Below are positions 53,196-61,676 of a stretch of DNA of 64,000 nucleotides, one piece after another. The notes under the pieces were generated by a model. It was not told the DNA's origin, searched no databases, and was given only the letters and a program-made list of their open reading frames with translations. The stretch lies in NCBI RefSeq assembly GCF_000621565.1, contig NZ_JHXZ01000016.1:57782-121781 (forward strand), written 5' to 3'. Positions within the stretch are counted from its first letter, which is position 1. Every line of letters starts with the position of its first letter. This DNA comes from Butyrivibrio sp. LB2008. Its GTDB lineage: Bacteria; Bacillota; Clostridia; Lachnospirales; Lachnospiraceae. The position numbers and the translations under genes were made by a program.

Positions 53196-53741
53196 TCACC
53201 TTTCAATCTTTATCCAAAAATCATCCTCAGCCATGCGTCCACCTGTTTTTTCAACAATCAGAATAGGATCGTAAAAAGGAATGCCTAAACCTTCAAGCAT
53301 AATCTTCATCTTATCCCTTGTCCTCGGAAAACATCTCGATTCTATGAATTCTTCATAGTCCTCAAAAGAGGGAGTTTCATTCACTCCAAAAGCTCTGAAC
53401 ATGATATTTTTGGCATAATTCTTGATTCTAATAAGTCGCTTTGCCTCATCAATATCTATAACCGTGCAGATAGTATCCTTATAATAATAATACATACGAA
53501 GCGGATATTCTTTCTTCGGAAGCTTAAGTTCATCAGCAATCTCCGGATGAAGTATAACAAGCTGGCTAATCAGGTTTATCGGGCCTGTCACTTCTTTATC
53601 TCCCATTTCCCACCTTTCAACAGTAGGCTTGGACACTGCACAAAACTCAGCAAATTCCTTCTGTGTCATTCCAAGAGTTTGCCTTAGCTCCTTTATTGAT
53701 TTCCCTGATATTCCGGTTGGAGTAATATATTTTTTATTCAT
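53196..53741 (-). CDS. XRE-family regulator with C-terminal extension
   Basis: A 181-aa protein. Residues 12-60 are a helix-turn-helix (LRQTLGMTQKEFAEFCAVSK, PTVERWEMGDKEVTGP). The C-terminal 100 residues, with MYYYYKDTICTVIDID and KNIMFRAFG, look like a small beta-domain of unknown function. It forms an operon with the small HipA-like gene. Two operator-like palindromes sit at its promoter, so it is probably autoregulated. Confidence 0.82.
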   Translation of the reverse strand: MNKKYITPTGISGKSIKELRQTLGMTQKEFAEFCAVSKPTVERWEMGDKEVTGPINLISQLVILHPEIADELKLPKKEYPLRMYYYYKDTICTVIDIDEAKRLIRIKNYAKNIMFRAFGVNETPSFEDYEEFIESRCFPRTRDKMKIMLEGLGIPFYDPILIVEKTGGRMAEDDFWIKIER

Positions 53742-53764
53742 AGCTGGAATCCCCTTATATATAA

Positions 53765-53820
53765 ATTAAACCATCAAAATGATGGTGAATCAATAGCTTT
53801 TTGCCATCATTTTAATGGTT
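53765..53820 (-). promoter_or_regulatory. Promoter with two CCATNA-N3-TNATGG operators
   Basis: TTGATT and TTTAAT boxes are 17 bases apart; the spacer is filled by the palindrome CCATCAAAATGATGG. A second, near-identical palindrome (CCATCATTTTAATGG) lies 33 bases upstream, so the two make a 17-base inverted repeat with one mismatch. It also fills most of the gap after the AAA-nuclease gene. Confidence 0.65.
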
Positions 53821-53844
53821 ATCCTTATCCTCGCTCTTTACCTT

Positions 53845-55512
53845 TCAAGCCATCTCTATAATACATTTATGATGTTTGAAATCCTTATCGGTATTGGAAA
53901 CATTCTTATCATAATTAATTCCTACAAGAAGCATATTTCCTTTATAGTGCTCCAACCTGTCCGGGTATTTTTGCTTCTTAATCTGTGAAAGAGCAGTATC
54001 CACATCTTTATTATATTTAAGCTCTATTACCATTGCCGGTTTATCGGCATGCTTGGGAGCCGGAATAAATACAATATCCGCATAACCTTTCCCGGTATCA
54101 AGTTCAAGTATGGTTGTATAATACCTCTGAGCGGCATAATAAGCATACTGCACAGCATAGCTCAATGCCGATTCATCATTATAAGTTCTATTACCGGCAA
54201 GATCATGTGCCCGTTCCATAAGCTCAGCTACTTTATCAGAATCCTTATTCCATGTTGCCTCTAGCAATTCTTGTGAGATTTCAAATGCCTTAAAGCTTTC
54301 AGTCCACTCACTGCCCTTTGTAGATGTTTTGAACTCATCATAAATCTCTTTGTTTGGAATATATACTTCGCTTGTATTGTCATCATATCCCAAATATCCA
54401 AGATGAATAAGGAGTGATAATATATCATCTCTTCCTGAAAATGTGGTCATATCATTCTGATAAGTCGATGTATCAACATGTACCCTTGCTCCATCCATAA
54501 GCAAAGTAACCGCTTCTTTAAGCCCATCATAATCTTTTATGATATAATCAGCCAGCGCCTCATAGCTTTCAGTCTTGTTCCAATAATCCTTTATAACACC
54601 GGTTCCAATTGCCTCAACCACAGATAACGGACTATATAAAAAGTATCTGTCACTTTTCGGAGGATTACCGGTATTCCTTAGTTCTTCATGATTAGGATCA
54701 GGCGGCATAATATCACTGACTTCATAGCCATCATACCATGCCTTTATTGTTTCATAATCACGCCCATATTTATTGCATAGATCAACCACTTCCGCTTCGG
54801 TAAAACCGGTATATCTTGCAAGCTGCCTGGGAAACATCATGGAATATTCGGTAAACATATTAAGTGCAGAATGTCTGCCATATTTTTTTATCGGCAAAAT
54901 TCCGGTCATATAGGCCAAAGCTATGTAGCTTTTATCCTTTAGAAGATTTCTCAAAAAATCAAGATACCTGGTCTGCTCTTCTTTATCTGTTTTCCCATTC
55001 CTAAATACAGCATCCCACTCATCAATAACCAAAACCAACTGTCTTCCATTTTCTGTGTATGCATCCGCAATGGTTTTTATCAGATCTTTATCATTGAAAT
55101 AATCAACATCCGGATATTTTTTCTTTATATCCCTACAGATAATGCTCTGCATTTCTTTTAGAGCATCATTAAAAGAAGCATCCGAGTCAAAAAAATCTGT
55201 CATAACAATTCTGATAACATCAAATTTTCCCAGATACTCATCCCATGCCAAATCACTATATGATATATCAGACCCAGCAAGTCTCAATGACTCAAACAGT
55301 TCTCTACTGTCGGCATCCCTGTCATAATAAGCACATATCATATCTGCCGCCATTGTTTTCCCAAACCTGCGAGGTCTGGACACACTTACATATTTCTGTT
55401 TAGTCTTTACGACAGAATTCAAAAAAGCTATCATTTCAGACTTATCTATAAAAATCTGTGAATTTACTGCCTCTATATATGAATTTTTTCCAGGATTTAA
55501 AAATTGTCCCAT
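53845..55512 (-). CDS. AAA-ATPase-like protein with C-terminal PD-(D/E)XK nuclease domain (PF09820/DUF1703 type)
   Basis: A 555-aa protein. The N-terminal part has SRPRRFGKTMAADMI (P-loop) and LVLVIDEWDAVFRN (Walker B), typical of the AAA-ATPase-like PF09820 family. The last 110 residues hold the nuclease fold with GKGYADIVFIPAP and MVIELKYNKD (D...ExK). These proteins are abundant in gut Firmicutes and Bacteroidetes; their role is unproven, with defence or mobile DNA suggested. Length is normal. Confidence 0.9.
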   Translation of the reverse strand: MGQFLNPGKNSYIEAVNSQIFIDKSEMIAFLNSVVKTKQKYVSVSRPRRFGKTMAADMICAYYDRDADSRELFESLRLAGSDISYSDLAWDEYLGKFDVIRIVMTDFFDSDASFNDALKEMQSIICRDIKKKYPDVDYFNDKDLIKTIADAYTENGRQLVLVIDEWDAVFRNGKTDKEEQTRYLDFLRNLLKDKSYIALAYMTGILPIKKYGRHSALNMFTEYSMMFPRQLARYTGFTEAEVVDLCNKYGRDYETIKAWYDGYEVSDIMPPDPNHEELRNTGNPPKSDRYFLYSPLSVVEAIGTGVIKDYWNKTESYEALADYIIKDYDGLKEAVTLLMDGARVHVDTSTYQNDMTTFSGRDDILSLLIHLGYLGYDDNTSEVYIPNKEIYDEFKTSTKGSEWTESFKAFEISQELLEATWNKDSDKVAELMERAHDLAGNRTYNDESALSYAVQYAYYAAQRYYTTILELDTGKGYADIVFIPAPKHADKPAMVIELKYNKDVDTALSQIKKQKYPDRLEHYKGNMLLVGINYDKNVSNTDKDFKHHKCIIEMA

Positions 55513-55590
55513 CTTTTCTCCAAATATTAAGCCTATTCTATAAGCAAAAATTTCACTTCGAATGCTTACATATCAAGCATACTCCCACCA

Positions 55591-55950
55591 TTATTCCTGC
55601 ATATTGCTCAACGCCTCCGCATATCCCAAAAGGCGCGCCTGCTGAGCTTTATCCATTGAATTGAATGCTTTTATAAGTCGTCCGCTCTCTGTCAAAGCAT
55701 CAATCGCATACCATTCAGAAGGATTTCCTCTGTCACCGTGCGTCTCAATTCCGGACAACAGCCACTGCGGCGAAACATCCAGGACTTTGCATATGATCAT
55801 GATCTTCTCTGCTGTGGGATTCGTATTCTTCTTGCGCCAATCGCTTATCGTACTCTCCGCGATTCCCGTACGTTTAGCAAATTCCTTCTGCGTTATATTC
55901 ATTTCATGTAACTTATCAAATATGCGATCTCTTATAGTCATGTCAACCAT
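55591..55950 (-). CDS. XRE-family regulator overlapping the YhgA-type rpn gene
   Basis: A 119-aa protein. Residues 5-65 form a helix-turn-helix (LHEMNITQKEFAKRTGIAES, TISDWRKKNTNPTAEKI). The C-terminal helices end in RLLGYAEALSNM. Its first ATG lies eight bases before the end of the rpn frame, and AAAAAGG lies in the rpn 3' end, so it is translated with that gene. It may regulate or neutralise the nuclease. Confidence 0.82.
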   Translation of the reverse strand: MVDMTIRDRIFDKLHEMNITQKEFAKRTGIAESTISDWRKKNTNPTAEKIMIICKVLDVSPQWLLSGIETHGDRGNPSEWYAIDALTESGRLIKAFNSMDKAQQARLLGYAEALSNMQE

Positions 55951-56824
55951 ATACCTTTTTCATCATAGCCTTAAACTCATCAATTGATACTCCGGCCCTG
56001 TCAGCTGCAATCTCGATACTCAGCAAGCCGTCATGCACCAAAGATATCAGAGTGTTGTCTCTACCTTTTTCAATTCCTTGCTCTATTCCTTTTTCAATAC
56101 CTTTCTCAATCCCTCTTGTCTCAATCTCATCAAGAACTGTACACATACTTACACGCTCCTTTCCTTTTACATCCTCATAAACGTCTGCAAACCTGCTATC
56201 ATCTGTCAACGCACTCATTAAGCTCAGCATTTCCTGAACATGCGTTATCTTATCATTTGGTGGAACATATTTCCCCGTCTTGCGCATCTGCACATAATAA
56301 TCGGCCACAAACCTGAAATCACTCTTAAACTTTGCAACAGTAGAATCATCAAGATACGCTATCTGAAACAGATTCATCCCGTAATCAAAAACATATTTTT
56401 TAAGTTCTTCAGGCATTTCCAGCCTGTCATACAAAGTCTTTGCCTTGTTCCATTTCTTCTTGTAACCATAGTATAGCACAAGTGATACAACCGGGTAACG
56501 CCTATTGCTCCCATTGGAAATCTGTGCCCGATATCCGGCCGCATCGTAGTTCATAACTCTGAGCGGCATATCCGCCTCGTCAGCGGTCTGATTCTCAAAA
56601 CCTATTGCCGCGAGCCTGATCTGATTATTATTCCAATACTTGTAAATATCCCGCTCCTGATCCCGTACTTTGCCATTTTCCGTATAGTTGCTATATGGAC
56701 TCCCCTCCGTAAGCTGTTCCTGTCTAACACAATCAGCACCATCGAACAACAGGACATTAACGATATCCGCAAATACATCGTTATAGTCTTCAAGCGCCTT
56801 CTCTGTAATATCTTTTGTTCCCAT
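55943..56824 (-). CDS. Rpn family nuclease, YhgA-like (PF04754-type)
   Basis: A 293-aa protein. D59 in RDQERDIYKYW and E77-x-Q79 in IGFENQTADEADMPLRVMNY are the D...ExQ active-site pattern of Rpn/YhgA proteins. It ends with a repetitive Lys/Glu/Gly stretch (RGIEKGIEKGIEQGIEKG) and a helical tail. An internal ribosome site with ATG precedes that tail. It is of a different subfamily from the three PF12784-type copies in the window, yet has the same internal-start layout. Confidence 0.85.
   Translation of the reverse strand: MGTKDITEKALEDYNDVFADIVNVLLFDGADCVRQEQLTEGSPYSNYTENGKVRDQERDIYKYWNNNQIRLAAIGFENQTADEADMPLRVMNYDAAGYRAQISNGSNRRYPVVSLVLYYGYKKKWNKAKTLYDRLEMPEELKKYVFDYGMNLFQIAYLDDSTVAKFKSDFRFVADYYVQMRKTGKYVPPNDKITHVQEMLSLMSALTDDSRFADVYEDVKGKERVSMCTVLDEIETRGIEKGIEKGIEQGIEKGRDNTLISLVHDGLLSIEIAADRAGVSIDEFKAMMKKVYG
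56144..56164 (-). promoter_or_regulatory. Internal ribosome site and start for a small Rpn form
   Basis: GGAAAGGAG nine bases before an in-frame ATG (codon 227) would give a 67-residue C-terminal protein beginning CTVLDEIETRGIEKG. Confidence 0.58.
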
Positions 56825-56991
56825 AAAATTTCTAACCGCCTTGTTTGAATTTATCCTAATATACGGATTTTAATCTTAAAAAAATTAAAAGTCAATATCA
56901 ATATAACATATTCATAATTTCAAATTGCCATTCCACCAAATCTAGTATACAATGTAAACAATATATTTACATAATGAAAGGACTTATTAAC

Positions 56992-58044
56992 GTGGAAAAT
57001 TACAGAGATAATCTTCAAATAGATCTTAAAGACATGACAAAATATATTCTGAAATTCTGGAAAAAAATCATGCTATTCACCATCATCGGCACAATACTCG
57101 GAGGTGCATATTCTTATATAGTTCCTCCCGCACCACCTGTTGATGAAACAACAGATTCCGCTACCACCGATCCGGCAGATGATTCCGATAATTTGACAAA
57201 AGAGCCCCCAAAGCTCACAGAAACCGAAATGCAGGAAGTGGAACTTGCACTTGATACTTACGAGATTTATCAGAAAGCCAGAGAAATCGTAAAACACGAC
57301 CTCCTTATATATATGGATTCTTACGATCCAAACACCGAGCTTGATAAAGATCAATCCGAAGAACTTATGTATAAATTCAATTCGCTGCAGACTACCACTG
57401 TAAATCAGCTAACAAGCGGTAGCGCAATGTACAACGCTCTTAACGAGAAACAACGAATAGTTTTCGATATGAGAATCGGAAGACTTGCTTATAATGATGA
57501 AAAAGAAGAACTAATACCGAAAGCTGCCAGTCCTGAAGCTGAGCCTGTTTCTATGAAGGAACATATAAAACTTGCATTGTTCGGAGCATTTATGTGTGCA
57601 TTTGTGATTCTTATGATATTAGCTGCACGTTACATTCTTTCGCCTAAACTCAAGACTGAGAACGATCTTAGATTAACGTTTAAGCTCCCCATACTCGGTT
57701 CTATTTCGAAGAAAGATAACGACGGACTTGCACTTATCAGCAAAAGCATATTAGCGCTTTCAAAAGATAACAATGCCAAAAATATTGTCATGTGCTCTTC
57801 TCTTTCTGAAGAAAAAACAGACTACATGTCACAGATTCAGAAATATCTTGGTGAAAATAAGACTTCTGTCGATGCTGCAAATAACATCCTCAGTGATACC
57901 GATGCATTAGACAAAGTCACTTCATCAGGCGGCCTGATTCTATTTGAAAGAATCTGGGAATCAACCTATGAAAACATCGAAAAAGAAGTAGAACTTGCCA
58001 AAAACTTAGGTCTTAACATTATAGGCACAGTTGTGATCAAGTAA
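56992..58044 (+). CDS. Wzz/YveK-like chain-length-determinant protein without kinase motifs
   Basis: A 350-aa protein with two transmembrane helices (IMLFTIIGTILGGAYSYIVP and KLALFGAFMCAFVILMILAA) flanking an external helical domain, as in polysaccharide co-polymerases. The C-terminal 130 residues resemble a BY-kinase fold in outline (LPILGSISKKDNDG, KNIVMCSSLSEEKTD, IIGTVVIK) but have no Walker A lysine loop, so it is probably inactive as a kinase. The GTG start was chosen because AAAGGA lies nine bases upstream, whereas the ATG 18 bases earlier has no ribosome site. It stands alone among defence genes, 37 kb from the polymerase-like gene. Confidence 0.75.
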   Translation: MENYRDNLQIDLKDMTKYILKFWKKIMLFTIIGTILGGAYSYIVPPAPPVDETTDSATTDPADDSDNLTKEPPKLTETEMQEVELALDTYEIYQKAREIVKHDLLIYMDSYDPNTELDKDQSEELMYKFNSLQTTTVNQLTSGSAMYNALNEKQRIVFDMRIGRLAYNDEKEELIPKAASPEAEPVSMKEHIKLALFGAFMCAFVILMILAARYILSPKLKTENDLRLTFKLPILGSISKKDNDGLALISKSILALSKDNNAKNIVMCSSLSEEKTDYMSQIQKYLGENKTSVDAANNILSDTDALDKVTSSGGLILFERIWESTYENIEKEVELAKNLGLNIIGTVVIK

Positions 58045-58050
58045 AAATAG

Positions 58051-58093
58051 AAGGATAGTCAACTTATGACATGCAGTTTGACTATCCTTTTTA
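58051..58093 (+). terminator. Rho-independent terminator of the Wzz-like gene
   Basis: Perfect arms AAGGATAGTCAA / TTGACTATCCTT followed by TTTTATTAT. Confidence 0.92.
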
Positions 58094-58144
58094 TTATCGT
58101 TTACATATTATTATTTTTTGTACTCATATCCAGTATTGCTTCAA
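58087..58144. repeat. 57-58-base direct repeat, left copy
   Basis: Runs from the terminator T-run to GCTTCAA and is matched by 61677-61733 with only one extra T. The 3.6 kb between the copies hold the DUF4143 ATPase and the XRE-ImmA-PIN operon. Confidence 0.9.
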
Positions 58145-58157
58145 AAGATGAATCCAT

Positions 58158-59495
58158 TCACAGGTCCTCAATTAAAAATGGTAACATGTATATTGGATAT
58201 AATTTCAACATTTCACTATTGCCTATATCTTTTTGTGATAGCAATATTTTCTTCGCAACATGCTTTGAATACTTTTTCTGAAATTCTGTGATTGATTCAT
58301 GCTTGCCGATTCCAGATGACTTAACTTCAATCGCAACTATCTTTGTTTTTGAAGCAAGCAAAAAGTCAATCTCATAATAGTGAGAACTGTTTTCTTTCTC
58401 CCATGTGTGATAATAAAGATCCATATCTGATCCAGTAATTACCTGCGCAACTGCATTTTCGTATAAATATCCCAAATCTGCAGGAAGCGAATCACTTAAC
58501 AATTTCGTATAAATGTTTTCATCCGTCTTCCCTGACGATCTGAAGATCATGGTAGTAAATAACCCTGTATCAGCCAAATAGAGCTTGAACGTATCATCAT
58601 CTCTCGTTTGAGGTAATGCAATGCTCGGATTAAGTACATTATGGCAGGCTAATACCGTCTTTGAATCCAGCAAATCATGTAAACGCTCTAAATCCTTATC
58701 AATCTTTTTTTTGCCCGTAGCTGCCGAAATAACATAACTTCTTTTATCCGTTGCCAACTGCGTCGGAACAGAATCATACATTCTTCCGATCAGTCCTGTA
58801 TCATCGATTTTAAAGAAGTCATCTCTATATAAATCTATGATTTCTCTCTTTACTTCATCGATTTCTGTAAAATTCCTGCCTTCCACATAAGCTTCTACAG
58901 CCTGGGGCATTCCACCTACTGCCATATAGATTCTAAAATCCCGCATAAGTTTTCTGTTTAAGGAATTTCCAACAGGCTTTCCATGCTTATATAAATCCCG
59001 CAATACGCCATAAGTATCATTCCCAATGGCCCACATAAATTCTTCATAATCCATCGGATATATCTGTATTTTCATTTCCTCAGACGGAAGCACTATATCC
59101 TTGACATTCTTTTTTATACTAATCAGAGAACCAGTCTCAATATAGTCATATCTCCCGTCCGCAACCAGGTACTTTATAGCCTGACGTACTTTAGGCATAA
59201 GTTGAATCTCATCAAATATAATAACAGATTCTCTTTTATACAATGTTATCCCCGTTGCAGTTTGCAATCTAAGAAAGAAAATGTCCAGATTTGCTATGTC
59301 ATCGAACACATCAAGGACATCCTGTGTTATGTTAGCAAAATCCACTTTTATATATGACCTATACTCCTGCTTTGCAAATTCTTCGGCAATTGTCGATTTT
59401 CCAACACGCCTGGCCCCCTCCAAAAGCACAGAATACTTTGGAGCCTTTTTTTCTTTCCAATATTTCAGCTTTTCTAAAGCTTTTCTTTTGAACAT
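58158..59495 (-). CDS. AAA-family ATPase with DUF4143
   Basis: A 445-aa protein. The P-loop is LLEGARRVGKSTIAEEF near residue 24 and Walker B VIIFDEIQLMPKVR near residue 90. The C-terminal half is a DUF4143 domain, a probable nuclease-like fold, with YYEIDFLLASKTKIVAIEVK. Such ATPases are common in anaerobes and their role is unknown. Upstream lies an array of four repeats in which the promoter must be placed. Confidence 0.9.
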   Translation of the reverse strand: MFKRKALEKLKYWKEKKAPKYSVLLEGARRVGKSTIAEEFAKQEYRSYIKVDFANITQDVLDVFDDIANLDIFFLRLQTATGITLYKRESVIIFDEIQLMPKVRQAIKYLVADGRYDYIETGSLISIKKNVKDIVLPSEEMKIQIYPMDYEEFMWAIGNDTYGVLRDLYKHGKPVGNSLNRKLMRDFRIYMAVGGMPQAVEAYVEGRNFTEIDEVKREIIDLYRDDFFKIDDTGLIGRMYDSVPTQLATDKRSYVISAATGKKKIDKDLERLHDLLDSKTVLACHNVLNPSIALPQTRDDDTFKLYLADTGLFTTMIFRSSGKTDENIYTKLLSDSLPADLGYLYENAVAQVITGSDMDLYYHTWEKENSSHYYEIDFLLASKTKIVAIEVKSSGIGKHESITEFQKKYSKHVAKKILLSQKDIGNSEMLKLYPIYMLPFLIEDL

Positions 59496-59517
59496 ATTAT
59501 CTCCTCAAAACAGTATT

Positions 59518-59631
59518 GTTCCGTTTCTGCAAAACTATAAACAGATTATAGTACCGTTTCTTCAAGACTTCAAGAGTGTTGTTCCATTTCTTCAAAACCA
59601 ATTTCTGTGTTTAGTACCGTTTCTTCCGAAG
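59518..59631. repeat. Four iterons upstream of the DUF4143 ATPase
   Basis: Units of about 18 bases of the form GTWCCRTTTCTTCAARAC start at 59518, 59551, 59581 and 59614, 30-33 bases (about three helical turns) apart, all in one orientation. An operator array for cooperative binding is the simplest reading. Confidence 0.7.
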
Positions 59632-59834
59632 GTACAAAGGACTTATGGTGACGGGTTGCCCATGAGCCATCAGGAACTGTTGACAACAACCTGAGCAGTC
59701 TCGTGTCAGTTAGTGAGATCTGCTCGGGGACAAACTAAAAGGTCTTTAACAGTAGACTTTAGCTATAAAAGTATTGAAATAATATTTATTTTTGATATTA
59801 TCTCATCTACCATTCCATAGGTAGAAGGAGTAAC
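59632..59834. other. Intergenic DNA with a stable stem-loop
   Basis: No gene seen. CTGAGCAGTCTC (59691) and GAGATCTGCTCGG (59714) form a strong hairpin with one bulge, and CTACC / GGTAG form a small one near 59811. Both might be part of a structured RNA or a protein-binding site. Confidence 0.35.
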
Positions 59835-59859
59835 AAAGCGCCATTTCTTGGCGCTTTTT
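59835..59859. terminator. Terminator next to the PIN gene
   Basis: Arms AAAGCGCC / GGCGCTTT eight bases after the PIN stop on the minus strand. The longer T-run is on the plus strand, where no gene precedes it. Confidence 0.75.
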
Positions 59860-59867
59860 GCTTTAAT

Positions 59868-60407
59868 TCAGACTACTTTATCATGCTTCTTAAGATAGTC
59901 AGAAAATGTCGCCTCCGGAAGTTTTCTGTTTTTATCTAACATCTTCTTCCAGATTGTATCTCCATCAGCTATAGTAATGATTTCTTTATCTAAAGCTTTA
60001 ATTAGTATATGACCCACATCTATATGTTTTAATCCATATTCTTTAATATATGGTGCGATATCTCTATAATTATTACTTGCCAAAATACCATTGTATTGCT
60101 TAGCCAATGCTATTCCTGCAGCCTCACCCTTTCCAATCTGCTTTTTACCCTTTGAACCTTTTACTAATGCATTATATAATTCATATTCTTCAGTACCAGC
60201 ATTGATTTCCTGAACACTTGCTATATTACCTTTCAACAATGCATCCGCTCTCTTTTTAATATGTGGAATGCATGGATTAGATAATTCCTGATATACCGGT
60301 TCAGGCAACACAATTCGCCCGCCATATAAAGTTTCAAGAATATTAGTGTTGTTTATCCATAAGAACGCTGAAAGGCAATCTGTATCAAAAAATAAATCTT
60401 CAGTCAT
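59868..60407 (-). CDS. PIN-like toxin of the XRE-ImmA operon
   Basis: A 179-aa protein. FFDTDCLSAFLWINN, a central GKGEAAGIALAKQYNG and ILASNNYRDIAPYIKEYG fit the PIN-domain pattern of spaced acidic residues. It overlaps the end of the metalloprotease gene by eight bases. Grouping of an XRE regulator, an ImmA-type protease and a nuclease suggests a stress- or phage-triggered toxin system. Confidence 0.75.
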   Translation of the reverse strand: MTEDLFFDTDCLSAFLWINNTNILETLYGGRIVLPEPVYQELSNPCIPHIKKRADALLKGNIASVQEINAGTEEYELYNALVKGSKGKKQIGKGEAAGIALAKQYNGILASNNYRDIAPYIKEYGLKHIDVGHILIKALDKEIITIADGDTIWKKMLDKNRKLPEATFSDYLKKHDKVV

Positions 60408-61152
60408 TCAGATTACCTTCCTCTTCATCAAAATTATAAACTATATCTGCCCTAAATCCATCAAGTAAAAGCTCCTCTTTTTTACCTTCAGATATCAGAC
60501 CTTTATCATAAATTTTCTCAACCTTTCGAACATATTCACCTGTAGTAAAATATTGCTTTTCTATCTGATCAGGAAAATATAATTCCTTACCATATCCTAA
60601 TTTGGCAGCTTCACGTGAAATCGTAACATTTTTATAATCCGCTAATGAATCAGGTGCCATATATCCATCTTTTTCCAGTCGAAACATAATTGCCATATGG
60701 CTTATGAGAAAAAACTGTTCCAAATCAATTATTTTATTTAATGTCCATTTGTCCACTTTCTTTGAATACTGGAATAGTGCATCGTAGGGCATGAGCAAAT
60801 ATCCGGCAAACATGTCAGCTTCTTTCTCTGAATCCGACTTATTATCCGCTATCTTCATATCGCATATAATGCGCCCTTCTACCTTTTCGTAAAGAATATG
60901 ATACAGTTCATGAGCAAGAGTAAAACGTTGTCTACCATATGAAGTTGTTGAATTGATACATATTACTATATCCTCATCGACTTTAGTGCACATGCCACTT
61001 ATTCTTTCCGAAAGAGGATATTTTACTATAGTGATCTTCTTCTCTTTCCATCCATTAACAACAGCGAATATATCAATAGGAGAATATCCATCTTCTCCTA
61101 GCATACGTCTTGTCTCCAATGCGAGAGAGTTTAATTCCTGTGCAGTTTTCAT
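60400..61152 (-). CDS. ImmA/IrrE-family metallopeptidase
   Basis: A 250-aa protein. FTLAHELYHILYEK holds the HExxH zinc motif, and SDSEKEADMFAGYLLMP the third ligand region, both typical of ImmA/IrrE. In ICEBs1, ImmA cuts the ImmR repressor; here the likely target is the XRE protein encoded just upstream. The ATG lies two bases after that gene's stop codon region, with GGAGAAG inside the upstream gene. Confidence 0.92.
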   Translation of the reverse strand: MKTAQELNSLALETRRMLGEDGYSPIDIFAVVNGWKEKKITIVKYPLSERISGMCTKVDEDIVICINSTTSYGRQRFTLAHELYHILYEKVEGRIICDMKIADNKSDSEKEADMFAGYLLMPYDALFQYSKKVDKWTLNKIIDLEQFFLISHMAIMFRLEKDGYMAPDSLADYKNVTISREAAKLGYGKELYFPDQIEKQYFTTGEYVRKVEKIYDKGLISEGKKEELLLDGFRADIVYNFDEEEGNLND

Positions 61153-61153
61153 C

Positions 61154-61489
61154 TTACTCTTCTCCAATCATCTCATTCATATATCTAATATTCATAGCGA
61201 TTTTATTTACTGCAGCAATACTTTGTAGATCATCGCCTTGAATTCCATTTGATCTAAATGCAAAACTAAGCGGAATGTACGAATCGCTCCGTCCTAACAG
61301 ATATTCCTCTGTACACCCAAACAAATTACATATCTGATCAATTACAGTAACACTCATGGTTCTTGTCCCATTCTCATACTTTGTAATCAACGTCTGATCC
61401 ACATTCAGATAATCTGCAATCTGTTTCTGCGTCAATTGACACTCTTTCCTGAGCTCCTTTAATCTGACATTAACACCCTTCTGTATCAT
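61154..61489 (-). CDS. XRE-family repressor (ImmR-like)
   Basis: A 111-aa protein: LKELRKECQLTQKQIADYLN and DQTLITKYENGTRTMSV are the helix-turn-helix. The C-terminal helices may be the site recognised by the ImmA-like protease. GGAGG precedes the ATG. It probably controls its own promoter by way of TTTTGTCATA sites. Confidence 0.9.
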   Translation of the reverse strand: MIQKGVNVRLKELRKECQLTQKQIADYLNVDQTLITKYENGTRTMSVTVIDQICNLFGCTEEYLLGRSDSYIPLSFAFRSNGIQGDDLQSIAAVNKIAMNIRYMNEMIGEE

Positions 61490-61522
61490 ATCATTTCCTC
61501 CATTTCCTTCTATGGTGCATCT

Positions 61523-61580
61523 AATATACTATAGTTTTGTCATATTTTCAATGTGATTGTTATTAAATTTTATGACAAAA
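61523..61580 (-). promoter_or_regulatory. Promoter and operator of the XRE-ImmA-PIN operon
   Basis: TTGAAA and TATATT with 17 bases between. TTTTGTCATA lies in the spacer and its complement TATGACAAAA 26 bases upstream, a likely repressor-binding pair. Confidence 0.65.
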
Positions 61581-61590
61581 TTAAGCACAA

Positions 61591-61628
61591 AATAATCAGG
61601 TGGGTTGTAAAATAGCCACCTGATTATT
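61591..61628 (-). terminator. Terminator downstream of the RloB-like gene
   Basis: Perfect 13-base arms AATAATCAGGTGG / CCACCTGATTATT with a T-rich end. The repeat copy at 61677 lies between it and the gene. Confidence 0.82.
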
Positions 61629-61676
61629 TATTCCCAAATTCCCAGATAGCTCAACTTCCTTTGCAATGCTTTCATA

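Noticed and set aside
58066..58281. Small hydrophobic plus-strand ORF after the Wzz-like gene
   Set aside because: Its start lies in the Wzz terminator and it runs through the direct repeat into the antisense of the ATPase gene.
59640..59860. A small RNA gene ending at the terminator on the plus strand
   Set aside because: A weak TTGAAA/TATTAT pair and two hairpins precede the terminator, but the stem also fits as the end of the PIN operon; not enough to call an RNA gene.
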